From Oreohelix idahoensis (lineage: Eukaryota; Mollusca; Gastropoda; Stylommatophora; Oreohelicidae), in NCBI GenBank assembly GCA_024509875.1, contig JAMPIV010016260.1:268001-332000 (forward strand): a stretch of 64,000 nucleotides of DNA. The letters are read 5' to 3'. Below the pieces are notes generated by a model. That model was not told the DNA's origin and searched no databases. It saw nothing but the letters and a program-made list of their open reading frames with translations. Below, piece after piece: positions 45,912-56,139 of the stretch (the first letter of the stretch is position 1; each line of letters starts with the position of its first letter). Made by a program: the position numbers and the translations under genes.

Positions 45912-46569
45912 CCTGCTCATTTTTGAAAAAACTTCAAGCTGTTCCCCTAAGACCTTGGGATAACTTCAGGCTCCATCTTTCTTTTTCTAGCCCATAAGTT
46001 GTAGCTAATACCTTATACCTACTTAAATATGATTCAATATCATCATCTCTCTCAACAAAATAATCTAAATGGAACCCCATGGCTGAGTTGGAGGCCCCCT
46101 GACTAGCAGTAGCATCAGAGGTAGAGGGGCTGTGACCATTTTCAGGAGCATGGTCCTGCAACTCTAACTCCCTTAGTCGCAACTCGTGCTCCCTCTGTAA
46201 TCTTTTATCTTCTGCTTCCCTTTCGGCAGCCAGTCTTCTTTCCTCAGCCTCTAATCTCTTAGCCTCAGCCTCCATTTTCTTTTCTTCAAATTGGAGCCGT
46301 TTAATCTCAGCCTCTCTATCAGCCTCTAAGGCCCTAGCCTCCTTGTCAGCCTCAATTTGCAACCTTTTGATTTCTTTCTCTGCTTCTAATTTTCTTTCTT
46401 CAGCTACTCTATCTACCTCTAATTTCCTTTCTGCTGCTAACTTCCTATCTTCCCTATCAATAAATTTGTCACACTCTGAGGTTACATACTGGACCAGTTC
46501 TGGCCCATCCATACCCATCTCTCTGGCAGTCTGCACAGCAGCAGATCTGAACTTTGCCAAGTCAGCCAT
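45912..46569 (-). pseudogene. gag: Gypsy gag, N-terminal coiled coil and capsid start
   Basis: 211 codons from MADLAKFRSAAVQTAREMGM, the start lying 200 bp downstream of the primer site. Residues ~35-130 are an uninterrupted charged heptad-like coiled coil rich in E, R, K, A and L (for example RLEAEERRLAAEREAEDKRL). Then FVERDDDIESYLSRYKVLAT and RWSLKLSQGLRGTA, the start of the capsid. A one-base loss creates a stop at 45934; the other frame continues LEVFSKMSR to the insertion. The coiled coil probably drives Gag assembly. Confidence 0.88.
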
Positions 46570-46722
46570 ATTATATCAAGCAACGTTAACAATATACTAA
46601 GGTAACTTATCAACTCTGACTAAACAACAACTATAAGCACTGACAGTTCATCCACTATTTAATTTCCACAAAGGAATACTTTTAATTTTATTATATGAGA
46701 TTCCTATCTACGTATTAGTAGA

Positions 46723-46797
46723 AGTTTAAAATCCCGGGAGCGAGCTACCCAATATAAATGGCACTAGGAGAAGTTCAAATCCCAGACAAGCCTCCCA
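46723..46797 (-). promoter_or_regulatory. Primer binding site, tRNA-Pro-like, with an imperfect duplicate
   Basis: Five bases inside the 5' LTR (spacer 46798-46802), the minus strand reads TGGGAGGCTTGTCTGGGAT followed by TTGAAC. This pairs with the 3' end of tRNA-Pro (acceptor CCCA and T-arm), with one inserted base and a few mismatches, and runs six bases further into the T-loop than the usual 18-nt site. A second, looser copy (TGGGTAGCTCGCTCCCGGGA) follows at 46732-46751, also preceded by ttatat, giving an imperfect ~46-bp tandem duplication. Confidence 0.75.
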
Positions 46798-47326
46798 ATA
46801 TATGTGGTGGATTTGGTGTTATAGATGTTATTATTTAATATTATTTGTCTACCAAGTGAGGTCAGCTGTGTAGGCCCCTGAGTTTAGTAGTTGATGGTTA
46901 AGTATTTTCAGGGAATCTAGCTGCTACCACCCTATGATCTCACTTGGCTCTAGATTTTTATTTATTAGTTATGTAACTACGTCTAAGTGTCTAGGGTAAT
47001 GAAGATATAATGCAGTGTAAGAAAAATCAATACAAATACACTTTAATTCTATCACATAAATAGGACTGGGTCAATACAACAACCACATACAGACTAACAC
47101 TCTATGATATATCTTATAGAAGTCTGTGGCTGAATATTATGTAATAGGCTATATTACAATTTTATTTGCCCTGATTCAGAATTTTCTGAGTCAGGACCAA
47201 CAACAAAATGAAAATTGTGGTTTTATTTACATAAATTAAATACCACAATGGATCTTCTGTCCATAAAAAGAAATATTACAATCTAATTATATTTAGGTAT
47301 TACTATAGACTAAGTTACTTACTTAC

Positions 47327-49183
47327 TTACTTAGTCGTTCCCCTTCTACCGTGAGGTGTAGAGGTTTGGAAGAGAGAGCGCCAGACTATCCTATCGGCTG
47401 TCTTTCTCCTGGCCTGGTTCCATTCTAGTCCTCGGTCCTTCAAAGATTGTCTAATGTTGTCCTCCCAGCAGACTCTGGGTCGTCCTGGGGGTCTGGATCC
47501 TTGGCTCTTTGTTTCCCATGTTTGTCGTGGTATCCGATCTTCTCCCATTCTGCAGACATGGCCAAACATTCTTAGTTGGGAATGTTCTACTTGGGTCTGC
47601 AGGGGGTAGGATTTAAGGCCTTGACGTATCGTCTGGTTGCGTACCATGTCTCTTCTTGTTACTTCAACCACCTTCCTCAGATACCTCATTTCTGAGGTTT
47701 GGATCTGGCTTTTATGGGCTGTAGTCATTGCCCATGACTCGCATCCATATGTCAAGACTGGGACATAGGTGGAGCGGTATATAGCCATCTTCGTTTTCTT
47801 ACCAACCTCTCTCTTGCTGAGGAATCCTCGATTTATGGCCTGAAAAAGTCTCCCAGCTGCTGCTTTTCGAGTGGACAACTCTTCTTTGATGCCTCCCTTT
47901 CGGTCTATGATAGCTCCGAGGTATTTAAAGTGGTCGACTTGCTCCAGAACCGGTTCTCCCAGCTTAATTTGATGTCTTCTTTCTTCTCGTGATATCACCA
48001 TGGATTTTGTTTTAGAGCTGCTTATGACCATCCCTCTCTTCTCCAGCTCTTCCTTCCAGACTTGCAGGTTGGATTGGAGATGTGCCTCTAATTTAGCAAT
48101 CAGGGCAACATCATCAGCAAATGCCAGCTCCGAAATATAGACCTGTCTCATCTTCCAGTACCCCACTGAATACTTTCTTGTTCTCTCCTTACATGCCTTG
48201 ATGACATCGTCCATAAGGAGTATGAAGAGGTAAGGTGATAGGATATCACCTTGTCTTACACCAGTGGTGGTCCTGAACTCTTCTGACTTATAGTTTGCTG
48301 TCCTCACATAATTTCTGCAAGACTTGTAGAAGCTCTGTATAGCATGAATCCGAGGTGCTGGATTATTCTTCCTTGCCAAACAGTCCCAAAGTTTACTCCA
48401 GGGGACCCTGTCAAACGCCATTTCCAGATCTATGAAACAAAGATGCATCTCACTCTTATACTCAAGGGCCTTTTCACTCAGCTGTCTGAGTGTGAAGATT
48501 AGGTCTTGAGTACTTCGGTTTGCTCGGAATCCGCACTGGACCTCATCCAATTGTGGCTCAGCTATGCGTCGGAGTCTCTGCTCTAGGATTCTAGAGTAGA
48601 TTTTACCAGGGACACTGAGAAGGGATATGCCTCTATGGTTTCCACACTGTCGATTGTCACCCTTTTTGAAAATTGGTGTTATGATGGCAATCTCCCAATC
48701 CTTTCGTATGGTCTTGTTGTACCACGCTGCCTGTAAAACCCTTAAGAGTAATAGATCGCCTGATGCTCCCATGAACTTAACCATTTCTGGTGTTATACCA
48801 TCATGCCCTGCTGCTTTGCCCATCTTGATTTTCTCCAGTGCTGCCTTCAGTTCTTCCATCTTTATGTCATCTTCACCATCATTTGTTTTCTCTTCTGTGC
48901 TAGTGTTTATCATTTCTGATGCTTCACCATGCTCACTATCCAGGAGTTCTGAGAAATATTCTTTCCATCTTTCCATTACTTCCTTCGGGGCAGTAAGCAA
49001 TTTGCCTTGCTTGTCCTTTATAAATTTGAGAGGGCATTGTTTTTCCTTCCTCGTGTTCTTTAGGGTCTTATAGAACAATTTCTGGTTTTCTTGTGCATCT
49101 TTTTCTAGCTTTTCTCCAAATTCTTCCCAGGACTTCTGTTTTGCTGCTAGCACTTTGTTCTTTGCTTCTGTTCTGAGTGTCAC
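47327..49183 (-). pseudogene. LINE-B1 reverse transcriptase, intact frame
   Basis: RTEAKNKVLAAKQKSWEEF; KMGKAAGHDGITPEMVK; NHRGISLLSVPGKIYSRIL; EVQCGFRANRSTQDLIFTLR; LCFIDLEMAFDRVPW (first catalytic Asp); TTGVRQGDILSPYLFILLM; SELAFADDVALIAKLE (FADD); HFKYLGAIIDRKGGI; TYVPVLTYGCESW; HSQLRMFGHVCRMGEDR; PGRPRVCWEDNIRQSLKDRG; WNQARRKTADRIVWRSL; then stop. All RT blocks and the terminal 'DR..WRSL' block are uninterrupted. The protein is functional-looking but detached from its endonuclease by a frameshift at about 49185-49215. Confidence 0.93.
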
Positions 49184-50157
49184 ATATTCTCTATATTTTT
49201 CATTTGTCCTGTTGTACTTTTAGCTCCTAAGTATTGTTTCCATGCCATTTTCTTCTCTCTTATTTTCTCTTTGACTTCCTCTGTCCACCAAGGTGTCCTC
49301 TTTCTCTTGTTCCCAAGTCGGACTTCACCGCAAGCTTCTGCAGCAGCTGTCTTTATGATATCCTTGAATTTAATCCAGAGGGTTTCCAAGTCATCAGGTC
49401 GTTCTTCTGTGTTGCTCACCGCTGCAGCAATAAGCCCTTGATATCTGGTCTTAATTTCTGGCTCTCTCAGCTTGTAGGTCCTAATGCTCATTTCTCCTGC
49501 TCGTTTACTTGGTTTCTTGCGTGATGTTGGGCAGTTCCTAGGCTGAGCAACTCTTTCAGTTGTTCTTTTGATGTTAGCAGGTAGTGATCACTTCCAATCT
49601 CTGGACCCCTCCAGACTCTAGCTTCTCGGACACATTTGAATGAGCTTCTCCGAACAATGGCATAGTCGATCACTGACTTCTCATTCTTTGTTGGTTCACA
49701 TCTAGTGTATGCATGTATGCGCTTATGGGGGCACTTTGTGTTTGTAATGATCAGATTCTGCTCACTGCAGAATCTAAGGAGTCGCTTTCCATTGTCATTG
49801 AGAGTATCTTCTCCATATCTTCCGATAACTCCACCCCATCTAGCATGGTCATTTCCAACTCTGGCATTAAAATCTCCGAGCATGATAACTTCATCTAGGC
49901 AGTCATCCACTGTCCTTTGAAGCAGCTCGAAGAATTCCTCCTTGACCTCTGCTCTCTCATCCTCATTTGGCCCATACACTATGACCAGGTTGACTATGGT
50001 TTCTCTTTCTTTTAGTTTAACAACCATAATGCGCTCCGAGACAAAGTTCCATCCCTTGATACTATCTTTTTGATTTTGGGCCACAATGCAACCCACGCCC
50101 CCTTTAGCTCTTTCAGATATGGGTACACCACTGTAGAGCAGCGTGTTGCCATCGAGA
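49180..50157 (-). pseudogene. LINE-B1 endonuclease (5'-truncated) and linker
   Basis: Two overlapping frames. 49488-50157: GGVGCIVAQNQKDSIKGWNF, VIMLGDFNARVGNDHARWGG, SVIDYAIVRR and GPEIGSDHYLLTSK (catalytic GDFN and SDH motifs). After a shift near 49490, 49180-49491 holds the linker (RKRTPWWTEEVKEKIREKKM), which ends in a stop just before RT. The N-terminal ~80 residues with the metal-binding Glu are absent. The endonuclease would nick target DNA; here it is dead. Confidence 0.9.
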
Positions 50158-52313
50158 TCTAAGTTAACACTGGTAATTAATGGTGGGTTGGGGTATTTTC
50201 ATCATACCATCTCTTTTCTCTATCTCTTGCGGAATGTTTATTCAACAGTCACTTATTTTATTTATTATGTTTTAATACAAGTGGATGAACTCTTAGTGCC
50301 GACACAAGGGCACTTATCTTTCTGTTGGTAGTAGTTATGATGCTGACAGTCTCCTATATTTCATTGGTTGATTTGTGGTAGACAGCGTGTACCAGCAAAA
50401 TTTTCAACCGAATGACCAATCTGGCACAGTCCCTGTTGTAGTGTGGTAGGCAGTATGTACCAGCAAAAATTTCAATTTCTCTCATGAAGATAAATACACC
50501 AGGGTTCTGGCACTAGCTTAGTACCAGAACAAAAACCCTGAAACAAGGTTATGATTCTTTATAACACAGCTAAAATATCATTCCACAAGTAATACATGGT
50601 ATAATTCAATAAAAATAAAAGGGTCAGATCCCTCTGACCAACCCATTTCAACCATTTTCATCTGAGATAACAACTCATACCAGTGCTCCTATTCTTCTCC
50701 CTAATGGCTACAACGCCTCTGACACTTCAACAATGATCCTCTCCCATAGGATAATGTGGGTTAGCCTTCCCACTGGTAACTGTGGAAATCATTTGAAGTT
50801 ATACAACTCATGTTAAGTTTTACTGCGTGTGAGCAACCCCATAGGCCCTGGTAGGGGACCTATGTACTTAGTCGCAAAACATTCCCAATAAAGCAGTATC
50901 TTATACACCAAATATTTGTAATAACAAGGTTAATAAATTCGTTCTTACCACAATTCAATGAAAATATCACAAACATACGTTGACTGGCATTAGCATTAAT
51001 ATAAAAGTTCAGCTTTGCCCTCGTCCAGACTGCCAAGGTTTTTTTATTTCACTCTTAGCACTGCTGTTCTCAACGCAGCTTGCATACTAACAATTTTGTA
51101 TCAAATGGCGACAAGCCTTGGAAGCTTTTTGCCAATATCAATAGACTGGCCCAATCACAGCGAGGGTCTAGCTATTCAATTCAAATTTAAAAAAAACAAA
51201 ACTCCAAACATACTAGGAGTGAGTCTGCAAAATATATTTAGCTTTTTGGGCCAACCAATACCCTCCTTCCTATACTCCTATACTAACCAATCGAATTAGA
51301 ATCACTCTAATGCCTCTTTTTTAAACTTGCGTCCCCAAATAATGTTATAAATAGAATGAGCAAAAACAACAGTCTTACCGTTCGTAGATATATAGTATTA
51401 TTTCAATATCTTGGTTAATAATTGGGCTACTATGTATATTAAAACATATTATTGCTCAGGAGACTCTAAGCTATCCATATATATGGCTATATTATTTGTC
51501 GTTTGGATTTTCATATTCGTCACTTTTAGTCGTCAATTATATACTTTTCCATAAGTCGGCCATCTTTCCCCCCTTCTCTATCATGTTTATTCAAAATAAA
51601 ACAACTTGTTTGGTTTACGTCAGAAATACACTACTAGGCAAGAAATGAGAGCTGTCTGTGTGTTTATACATTTCAACTGCGAGAATATAGTACGATGCAT
51701 GCATGGCGCTCTGCGTCTTGTTTTTCAAATCTGCTAAAGGCAATACTGTCGCGCTCTCATTACAATTTGGCGTTTCAAAACACAAACGCGTGACAATAGT
51801 AGCATTTCTTCTGTCGCTCCTTCATCCACCTCCCTTCTTCTCTCTCTCTCGGTCTTGGAACAAATACTCCTTGACCCTGCAAAAATGTTATTTTTAATTC
51901 TCAAGGACGAACTAGGAAAGCGTGTAAGATTTGACGGCGAGATCATTTTCTAAGCATTACCACTGTACAAAATTCAGCGCTCTACTGGCGTAGAAGACGA
52001 CGATAGGCAACCACACACGGGCGGGTTTATTTATTTTCATAGGAGTAAAATCTTACTGAATTTAGCGATTATCTCACAGATTTCGCTACAAAGACCCTAA
52101 AGAATACGAGGAAGGAAAAATAGTGACCTCTTAAATTTATAAGGACAAGCAAGGCAAATTGCTTACTGCTCCAAAGGAAGTAATGGAAAGATGGAATGAA
52201 TATTTCTCAGAACTCCATGATGGTGAACGAACGAACGAACGATATTTTTCGAAGGGTTAAGAATTGGGCGCGCAGGGCCGTCTAACATTCTTCCCTTCAC
52301 TGTCATTTATCTT

Positions 52314-54057
52314 ACTTACTTACTTAGTCGTTCCCCTTCTACCGTGAGGTGTAGAGGTTTGGAAGAGAGAGCGCCAGACCATTCTATCAGCTGTCTTCTT
52401 CCTGGCCTGGTTCCATTCTAGTCCTCGGTCCTTCAAAGATTGTCTAATGTTGTCCTCCCAGCGGACTCTGGGTCGTCCTGGAGGTCTGGATCCTGGCTCT
52501 TTGTTTCCCATGCTTGTCGTGGTAGCCGATCTTCTCCCATTCTGCAGACATGGCCAAACCATCTTAGTTGGGACTGTTCTACTTGGGTCTGTATGGGGTG
52601 GCATTTTAGGCCTTGACGTATCGTCTGGTTGCGTACCATGTCTCTTCTTGTTACTTCAACCACCTTCCTCAGATACCTCATTTCTGAGGTTTGGATCTGG
52701 CTTTTATGGGTTGTAGTCATTGCCCATGACTCGCATCCATATGTTAAGACTGGGACATAGGTGGAGCGGTATACAGCCATCTTCGTTTTCTTACCAACCT
52801 CTCTCTTGCTGAGGAATCCTCGATTTATGGCCTGAAAAAGTCTCCCAGCTGCTGCTTTTCGAGTGGCCAACTCTTCTTTGATGCCTCCCTTTCGGTCTAT
52901 AATAGCTCCGAGGTATTTAAAGTGGTCGACCTGCTCCAGGACCTGTTCTCCCAGCTTAATCTGATGTTTTCTTTCTTCTCGTGATATCACCATGGATTTT
53001 GTTTTAGAGCTGCTTATGACCATCCCTCTCTTCTCCAGCTCTTCCTTCCAGACTTGCAGGTTGGATTGGAGATGTGCCTCTGACTTAGCAATCAGGGCAA
53101 CATCATCAGCAAATGCCAGCTCCGAAATATAGACCTGTCTCATCTTCCAGTACCCCACTGAATACTTTCTTGTTCTCTCCTTACATGCCTTGATGACATC
53201 GTCCATAAGCAGTATGAAGAGGTAATGTGATAGGATATCACCTTGTCTTACACCAGTGGTGGTCCTGAACTCTTCCGACTTATGGTTTGCTGTCCTCACA
53301 TAATTTCTGCAAGACTTGTAGAAGCTCTGTATAGCATGAATCAGATATGCTGGAATATTCTTCCTTGCAAACAGTCCCAAAGTTTGCTCCAGGGGACCCT
53401 GTCAAACGCCTTTTCCAGATCTATGAAACAAAGATGCATCTCACTCTTATACTCAAGGGCCTTTTCACTCAGCTGTCTGAGTGTGAAGATTAGGTCTTGA
53501 GTACTTCGGTTTGCTCGGAATCCGCACTGGACCTCATCCAATTGTGGCTCAGCTAGGCGTCGGAGTCTCTGCTCTAGGATTCTAGAGTAGATTTTTCCAG
53601 GGACACTGAGAAGGGATATGCCTCTATGGTTTCCACACTGTCGATTGTCACTCTTTTTGAAAATTGGTGTTATGATGGCGATCTCCCAATCCTTTGGTAT
53701 GGTCTTGTTGCACCATGCTGCCTGTAGGACCCTTAAGAGTAACAGGTCGCCTGATGCTCCCATGTACTTAACCATTTCTGGTGTTATACCATCATGCCCT
53801 GCTGCTTTGCCCATCTTGATTTTCTCCAGTGCTGCCCTCAGTTCTTCCATCTTTATATCATCTTCACCATCATTGGTTTCCTCTTCTGTGTCAGTGGTTA
53901 TCATTTCTGATGCTTCATCATGCTCACCATCCAGGAGTTCTGAGAAATATTCTTTCCATCTTTCCATTACTTCCTTCGGGGCAGTAAGCAATTTGCCTTG
54001 CTTGTCCTTTATAAATTTGAGAGGGCATTGTTTTTCTTTCCTCATGTTCTTTAGGGT
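52314..54057 (-). mobile_element. LINE-B copy 2, inserted in LINE-C6
   Basis: 1.74 kb, 14-bp target duplication ctgtcatttatctt (52300-52313 and 54058-54071), (TAAG)n tail, 5'-truncated upstream of RT at the residues LKNMRKEKQ. Closely similar to LINE-B1 over its whole length. Confidence 0.94.
52320..54045 (-). pseudogene. LINE-B2 reverse transcriptase, two frameshifts
   Basis: 53341-54045 covers CPLKFIKDKQGKLLTAPKEV to DLEKAFDRVPWSKLWDCL. After one shift, 52433-53380 covers TTGVRQGDILSHYLF, SELAFADDVALIAKSE (FADD) and HFKYLGAIIDRKG to QLRWFGHVCRMGEDRLPR. After a second shift near 52500, the end (PGRPRVRWEDNIRQSLKDRG ... RMVWRSLFQTS) closes at 52320. Otherwise the motifs are intact. Confidence 0.92.
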
Positions 54058-54392
54058 CTGTCATTTATCTTGCATACTATATCCTTTCATTTCCACATGT
54101 TACTTTAAGCATTAATTTAAAGGCATGCAACATTATAAAGTTAACATAACAGCATTCGTTTACAGTATGCAATCATAATAAAAAATGAGAAGGTTTTTTT
54201 TTAAACAAACAAATGAAGTAATTGGGGAGAAAAAAAAATTAATTAATTAATTTTAAAAATAAGAAAATAAATAAAAAAGCAGGGTCAAGCATTAGAAATG
54301 ATAACCACTAGCACAGAAGATTAAGCTGCGAGAACAGGTCCTGGAGCAGGTCAACCATTTTAAATACCTCAGAGCTGTCATAGACTGGAAGG

Positions 54393-54659
54393 GACTTGAG
54401 ACTCAACTTAAGACTTGTAGTAAGAGACTTGAGACTCGACTTGACGTTTGGTAGGAAACTTGAAGACATTTCTGCATTACAGCGTATTTTCACCGTACAA
54501 ATCTTAACCGTGTGCCTGACCAGGTGCTGTAAGAGGCCAGGCTGATTACGGCGATCTGCTAAGATTTAAAACAAAACACAATGTAAATTATAAACAAAGT
54601 GGTCAACAAACATTTAGAACTAAATGAAGAAATGTTTTTTTCTCCAAAACAACACAGTG
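54393..54659. other. No recognisable gene
   Basis: Begins with a short imperfect repeat of agacttgagactc (54397-54435); nothing else recognised. Confidence 0.4.
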
Positions 54660-54850
54660 TCATCGCCATTTCAATAGTTTGTTCCCAGTGGAGCATGGAG
54701 TCACCAGTATAGCTGGTCCCCTTGTATGAAGCCTGTTCCAAACATTTATGTGCTCTTGCAAAGTGGTTCTGCAACAATTTGTTATACATGATGAGGCTGC
54801 CAACTCCATACAGAGTCTTATATTAATCGCTTCATACGACATGCATGAAG
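54660..54850 (+). repeat. Family M short interspersed repeat, copy 2
   Basis: ggagcatggagtcacc..tatagctggtccccttg...caatttgttatacatgatgaggctgccaa...cttatattaatcgcttcatacgacatgcatga, collinear with 63600-63795. Confidence 0.6.
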
Positions 54851-55535
54851 ATGCGGTTGACCTATTTTTCCTTCAGACGATAACTACACAGGGCTAATAC
54901 AATATTATAGATTATAAATTTGACAGTATTTCTTGAAAAAAAGGTGTCTGTCAAATCGCTGGTCTCGGCAATAGACATGGTTCTGCTAAGGTCATAGGTC
55001 TTAAAATTATTTTGTCTATCGATGTTCGCTACGATTCCACGCAGCATACACCGTTCAACCATCATCCACACGAATAGATACTTCAGTTATGTTGGTGTGA
55101 ATTCTGGGAGGATGAACATTTACTATCCCGGGGGAAAATCGTGATCATATTTTTAATGCCGACCTGGAATGCCTAGCATATCCACGTAAACTACGCCCTG
55201 GATTGAATGCTTACCGGAGTCGGCTTGCACGGGTGCGAATCAGATAGTACAGCTTTCAAACCTGAACCACTTCGCTCAATAATTAACCTTGTTGCGTCAA
55301 GTAGGCCGTTCACATGGAGGCTCGAATGTGAGGTGAAGCTGAGGAGCCTTCCACCATGTTTCACGAGTAATTGCGCCACCTGCTGGTAAGGATTTCCGAA
55401 ACGGAGAAAAATGTGTTGGCATTCGTGGCCCCCATGTGTCGCCATTTTGTATGCAGAATAGAGCTTAGTGGTGATTCCAATCATTGTTAATTCATAGGAA
55501 GTCCACATTGCAAGCACCACTTCGTCCCATTACAG
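54851..55535. other. No recognisable gene or repeat
   Basis: Moderate GC around 55195-55390, no motif, no frame above 110 codons with recognisable content. Confidence 0.45.
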
Positions 55536-55548
55536 TATATATATATAT

Positions 55549-55855
55549 TCTTCTTCTTCTTTCCTCGTTCGTCATGAAAAGGACGGTGGTTGCGTTGTGT
55601 CTGTTTACGCTTAAGCTGTGATATCTGCACCTTTCGGTCGACACATCCGACTTCTGCACGGCATTTTTTGGGACCGGGTTTGCCTTCCCTCTTCGATCCG
55701 TGCTCGCTCAGCCAGACTGCACTGCTGCAGACTGTTTCCAGGACCACCACGTGGAGGTGGAGCAAGGTCTTGACCAGCTCTGGTTCGCTGGTCCTGACGC
55801 AAGCAGTCAAGCTATGAGTCGCTGACTGCGTTCTCTATTGCTGCGTCTTTGGGTC

Positions 55856-55857
<2 letters not shown>
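55549..55857 (-). mobile_element. SINE-F copy 3 in an (AT)n microsatellite
   Basis: About 309 bp, very similar to copy 1; (GAA)n tail; hairpin with one change, cgtcatgaaaaggacg, at 55570-55585. Flanked on both sides by tatatata, so the target duplication is hidden in the repeat. Confidence 0.88.
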
Positions 55858-55940
<83 letters not shown>

Positions 55941-56010
55941 CATACATACACGTACATACACGTACATACAAACATGCATGCATACAAATATACATACTTA
56001 CATACCACAT
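55858..56010. repeat. (AT)n then (ACAT)n microsatellite
   Basis: About 39 AT units to 55935, then catacatacata-type tetramers with cgtacataca variants. Frames giving repeated IY are artefacts. Confidence 0.97.
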
Positions 56011-56139
56011 AAACTACTGCCAGAAGTGCGTGTAACTGCTTTGTGCAAGCTTGCTGCAGGTCCAGCTGCAATGGTCGCTCCATGCTCCACAAGGAACGCA
56101 AATGTAAATTATAAACATATATATATATATCACATAGCC
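56011..56139. other. Short unassigned stretch
   Basis: About 120 bp between two AT-type microsatellites (atatatatat again at 56118-56132); nothing recognised. Confidence 0.4.

Larger units (their letters stand above)
47318..50158 (-). mobile_element. LINE-B copy 1, inserted in the Gypsy LTR
   Basis: 2.84 kb with an 8-bp target duplication ctaagtta (47310-47317 and 50159-50166); the undisturbed site is present in the other LTR near 38690-38700. Ends in a (TAAG)n tail. 5'-truncated inside the endonuclease (begins DLDGNTLLYSGVPISERAKGG). EN-RT architecture, no RNase H. Clade not resolved; RTE/Jockey-like. The RT frame is intact over 618 codons, so this is one of the youngest copies in the window. 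Confidence 0.95.
38185..52090 (-). mobile_element. Ty3/Gypsy LTR retrotransposon, Gmr1-like domain order, 13.9 kb with nested insertions
   Basis: Two long LTRs (38185-40629 and 46803-52090), 5-bp target duplication aagac (38180-38184 and 52091-52095), polypurine tract (40630-40643), tRNA-Pro-like primer site (46773-46797), and gag, protease, integrase, RT and RNase H on the minus strand. Without the LINE-B1 and gag insertions it is about 9.5 kb. The integrase zinc-binding and C-terminal parts lie upstream of RT, and RNase H is the last domain before the polypurine tract. Frames are broken at several places, so it is defective. Both LTRs are very similar, so the insertion is not ancient. Confidence 0.93.
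46803..52090 (-). repeat. Gypsy 5' LTR, split by LINE-B1
   Basis: 46803-47317 and 50159-52090 together reproduce the 2.44-kb LTR at 38185-40629 with few differences. Removing LINE-B1 and one 8-bp duplication gives 2439 bp. In element sense it begins TGTAGC at 52090 and would carry the promoter; no TATA box is singled out. Confidence 0.95.
52222..54287 (-). mobile_element. LINE-C copy 6, 3' end, split by LINE-B2
   Basis: (GTTC)n tail (plus gaacgaacgaacgaacg at 52222), terminal segment (cgaagggttaagaattggg, gccgtctaacattc), LINE-B2 insertion, then 3' UTR from 54058 (gcatactatatcctttcat, ttactttaagcatt, gcaacattataaag) as in the 20.7-21.1 kb copy, ending in A/T-rich sequence. Inserted into LINE-B0. 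Confidence 0.85.
38067..54392 (+). mobile_element. LINE-B copy 0: ancient host element split by Gypsy and LINE-C
   Basis: Three exonic pieces in correct order on the plus strand. 38067-38184 reads RTEAKNNVLAAKQKSCEEF and ends at the Gypsy insertion point. 52091-52221 continues with the KTLKNTRKEK region and KDKQGKLLTAPKEVMERW, up to the LINE-C6 insertion. 54288-54392 continues with EASEMITTDTEE-like codons and then jumps, by an internal deletion, to EQVLEQV.HFKYLRAVIDWKG. The same residues occur in this order in LINE-B1 and B2. This is the oldest layer of the nest. Confidence 0.88.

Noticed and set aside
45934..46569. Stand-alone coiled-coil host protein
   Set aside because: It starts just inside the primer binding site of the Gypsy element, and the capsid motif follows in the next frame, so it is Gag.
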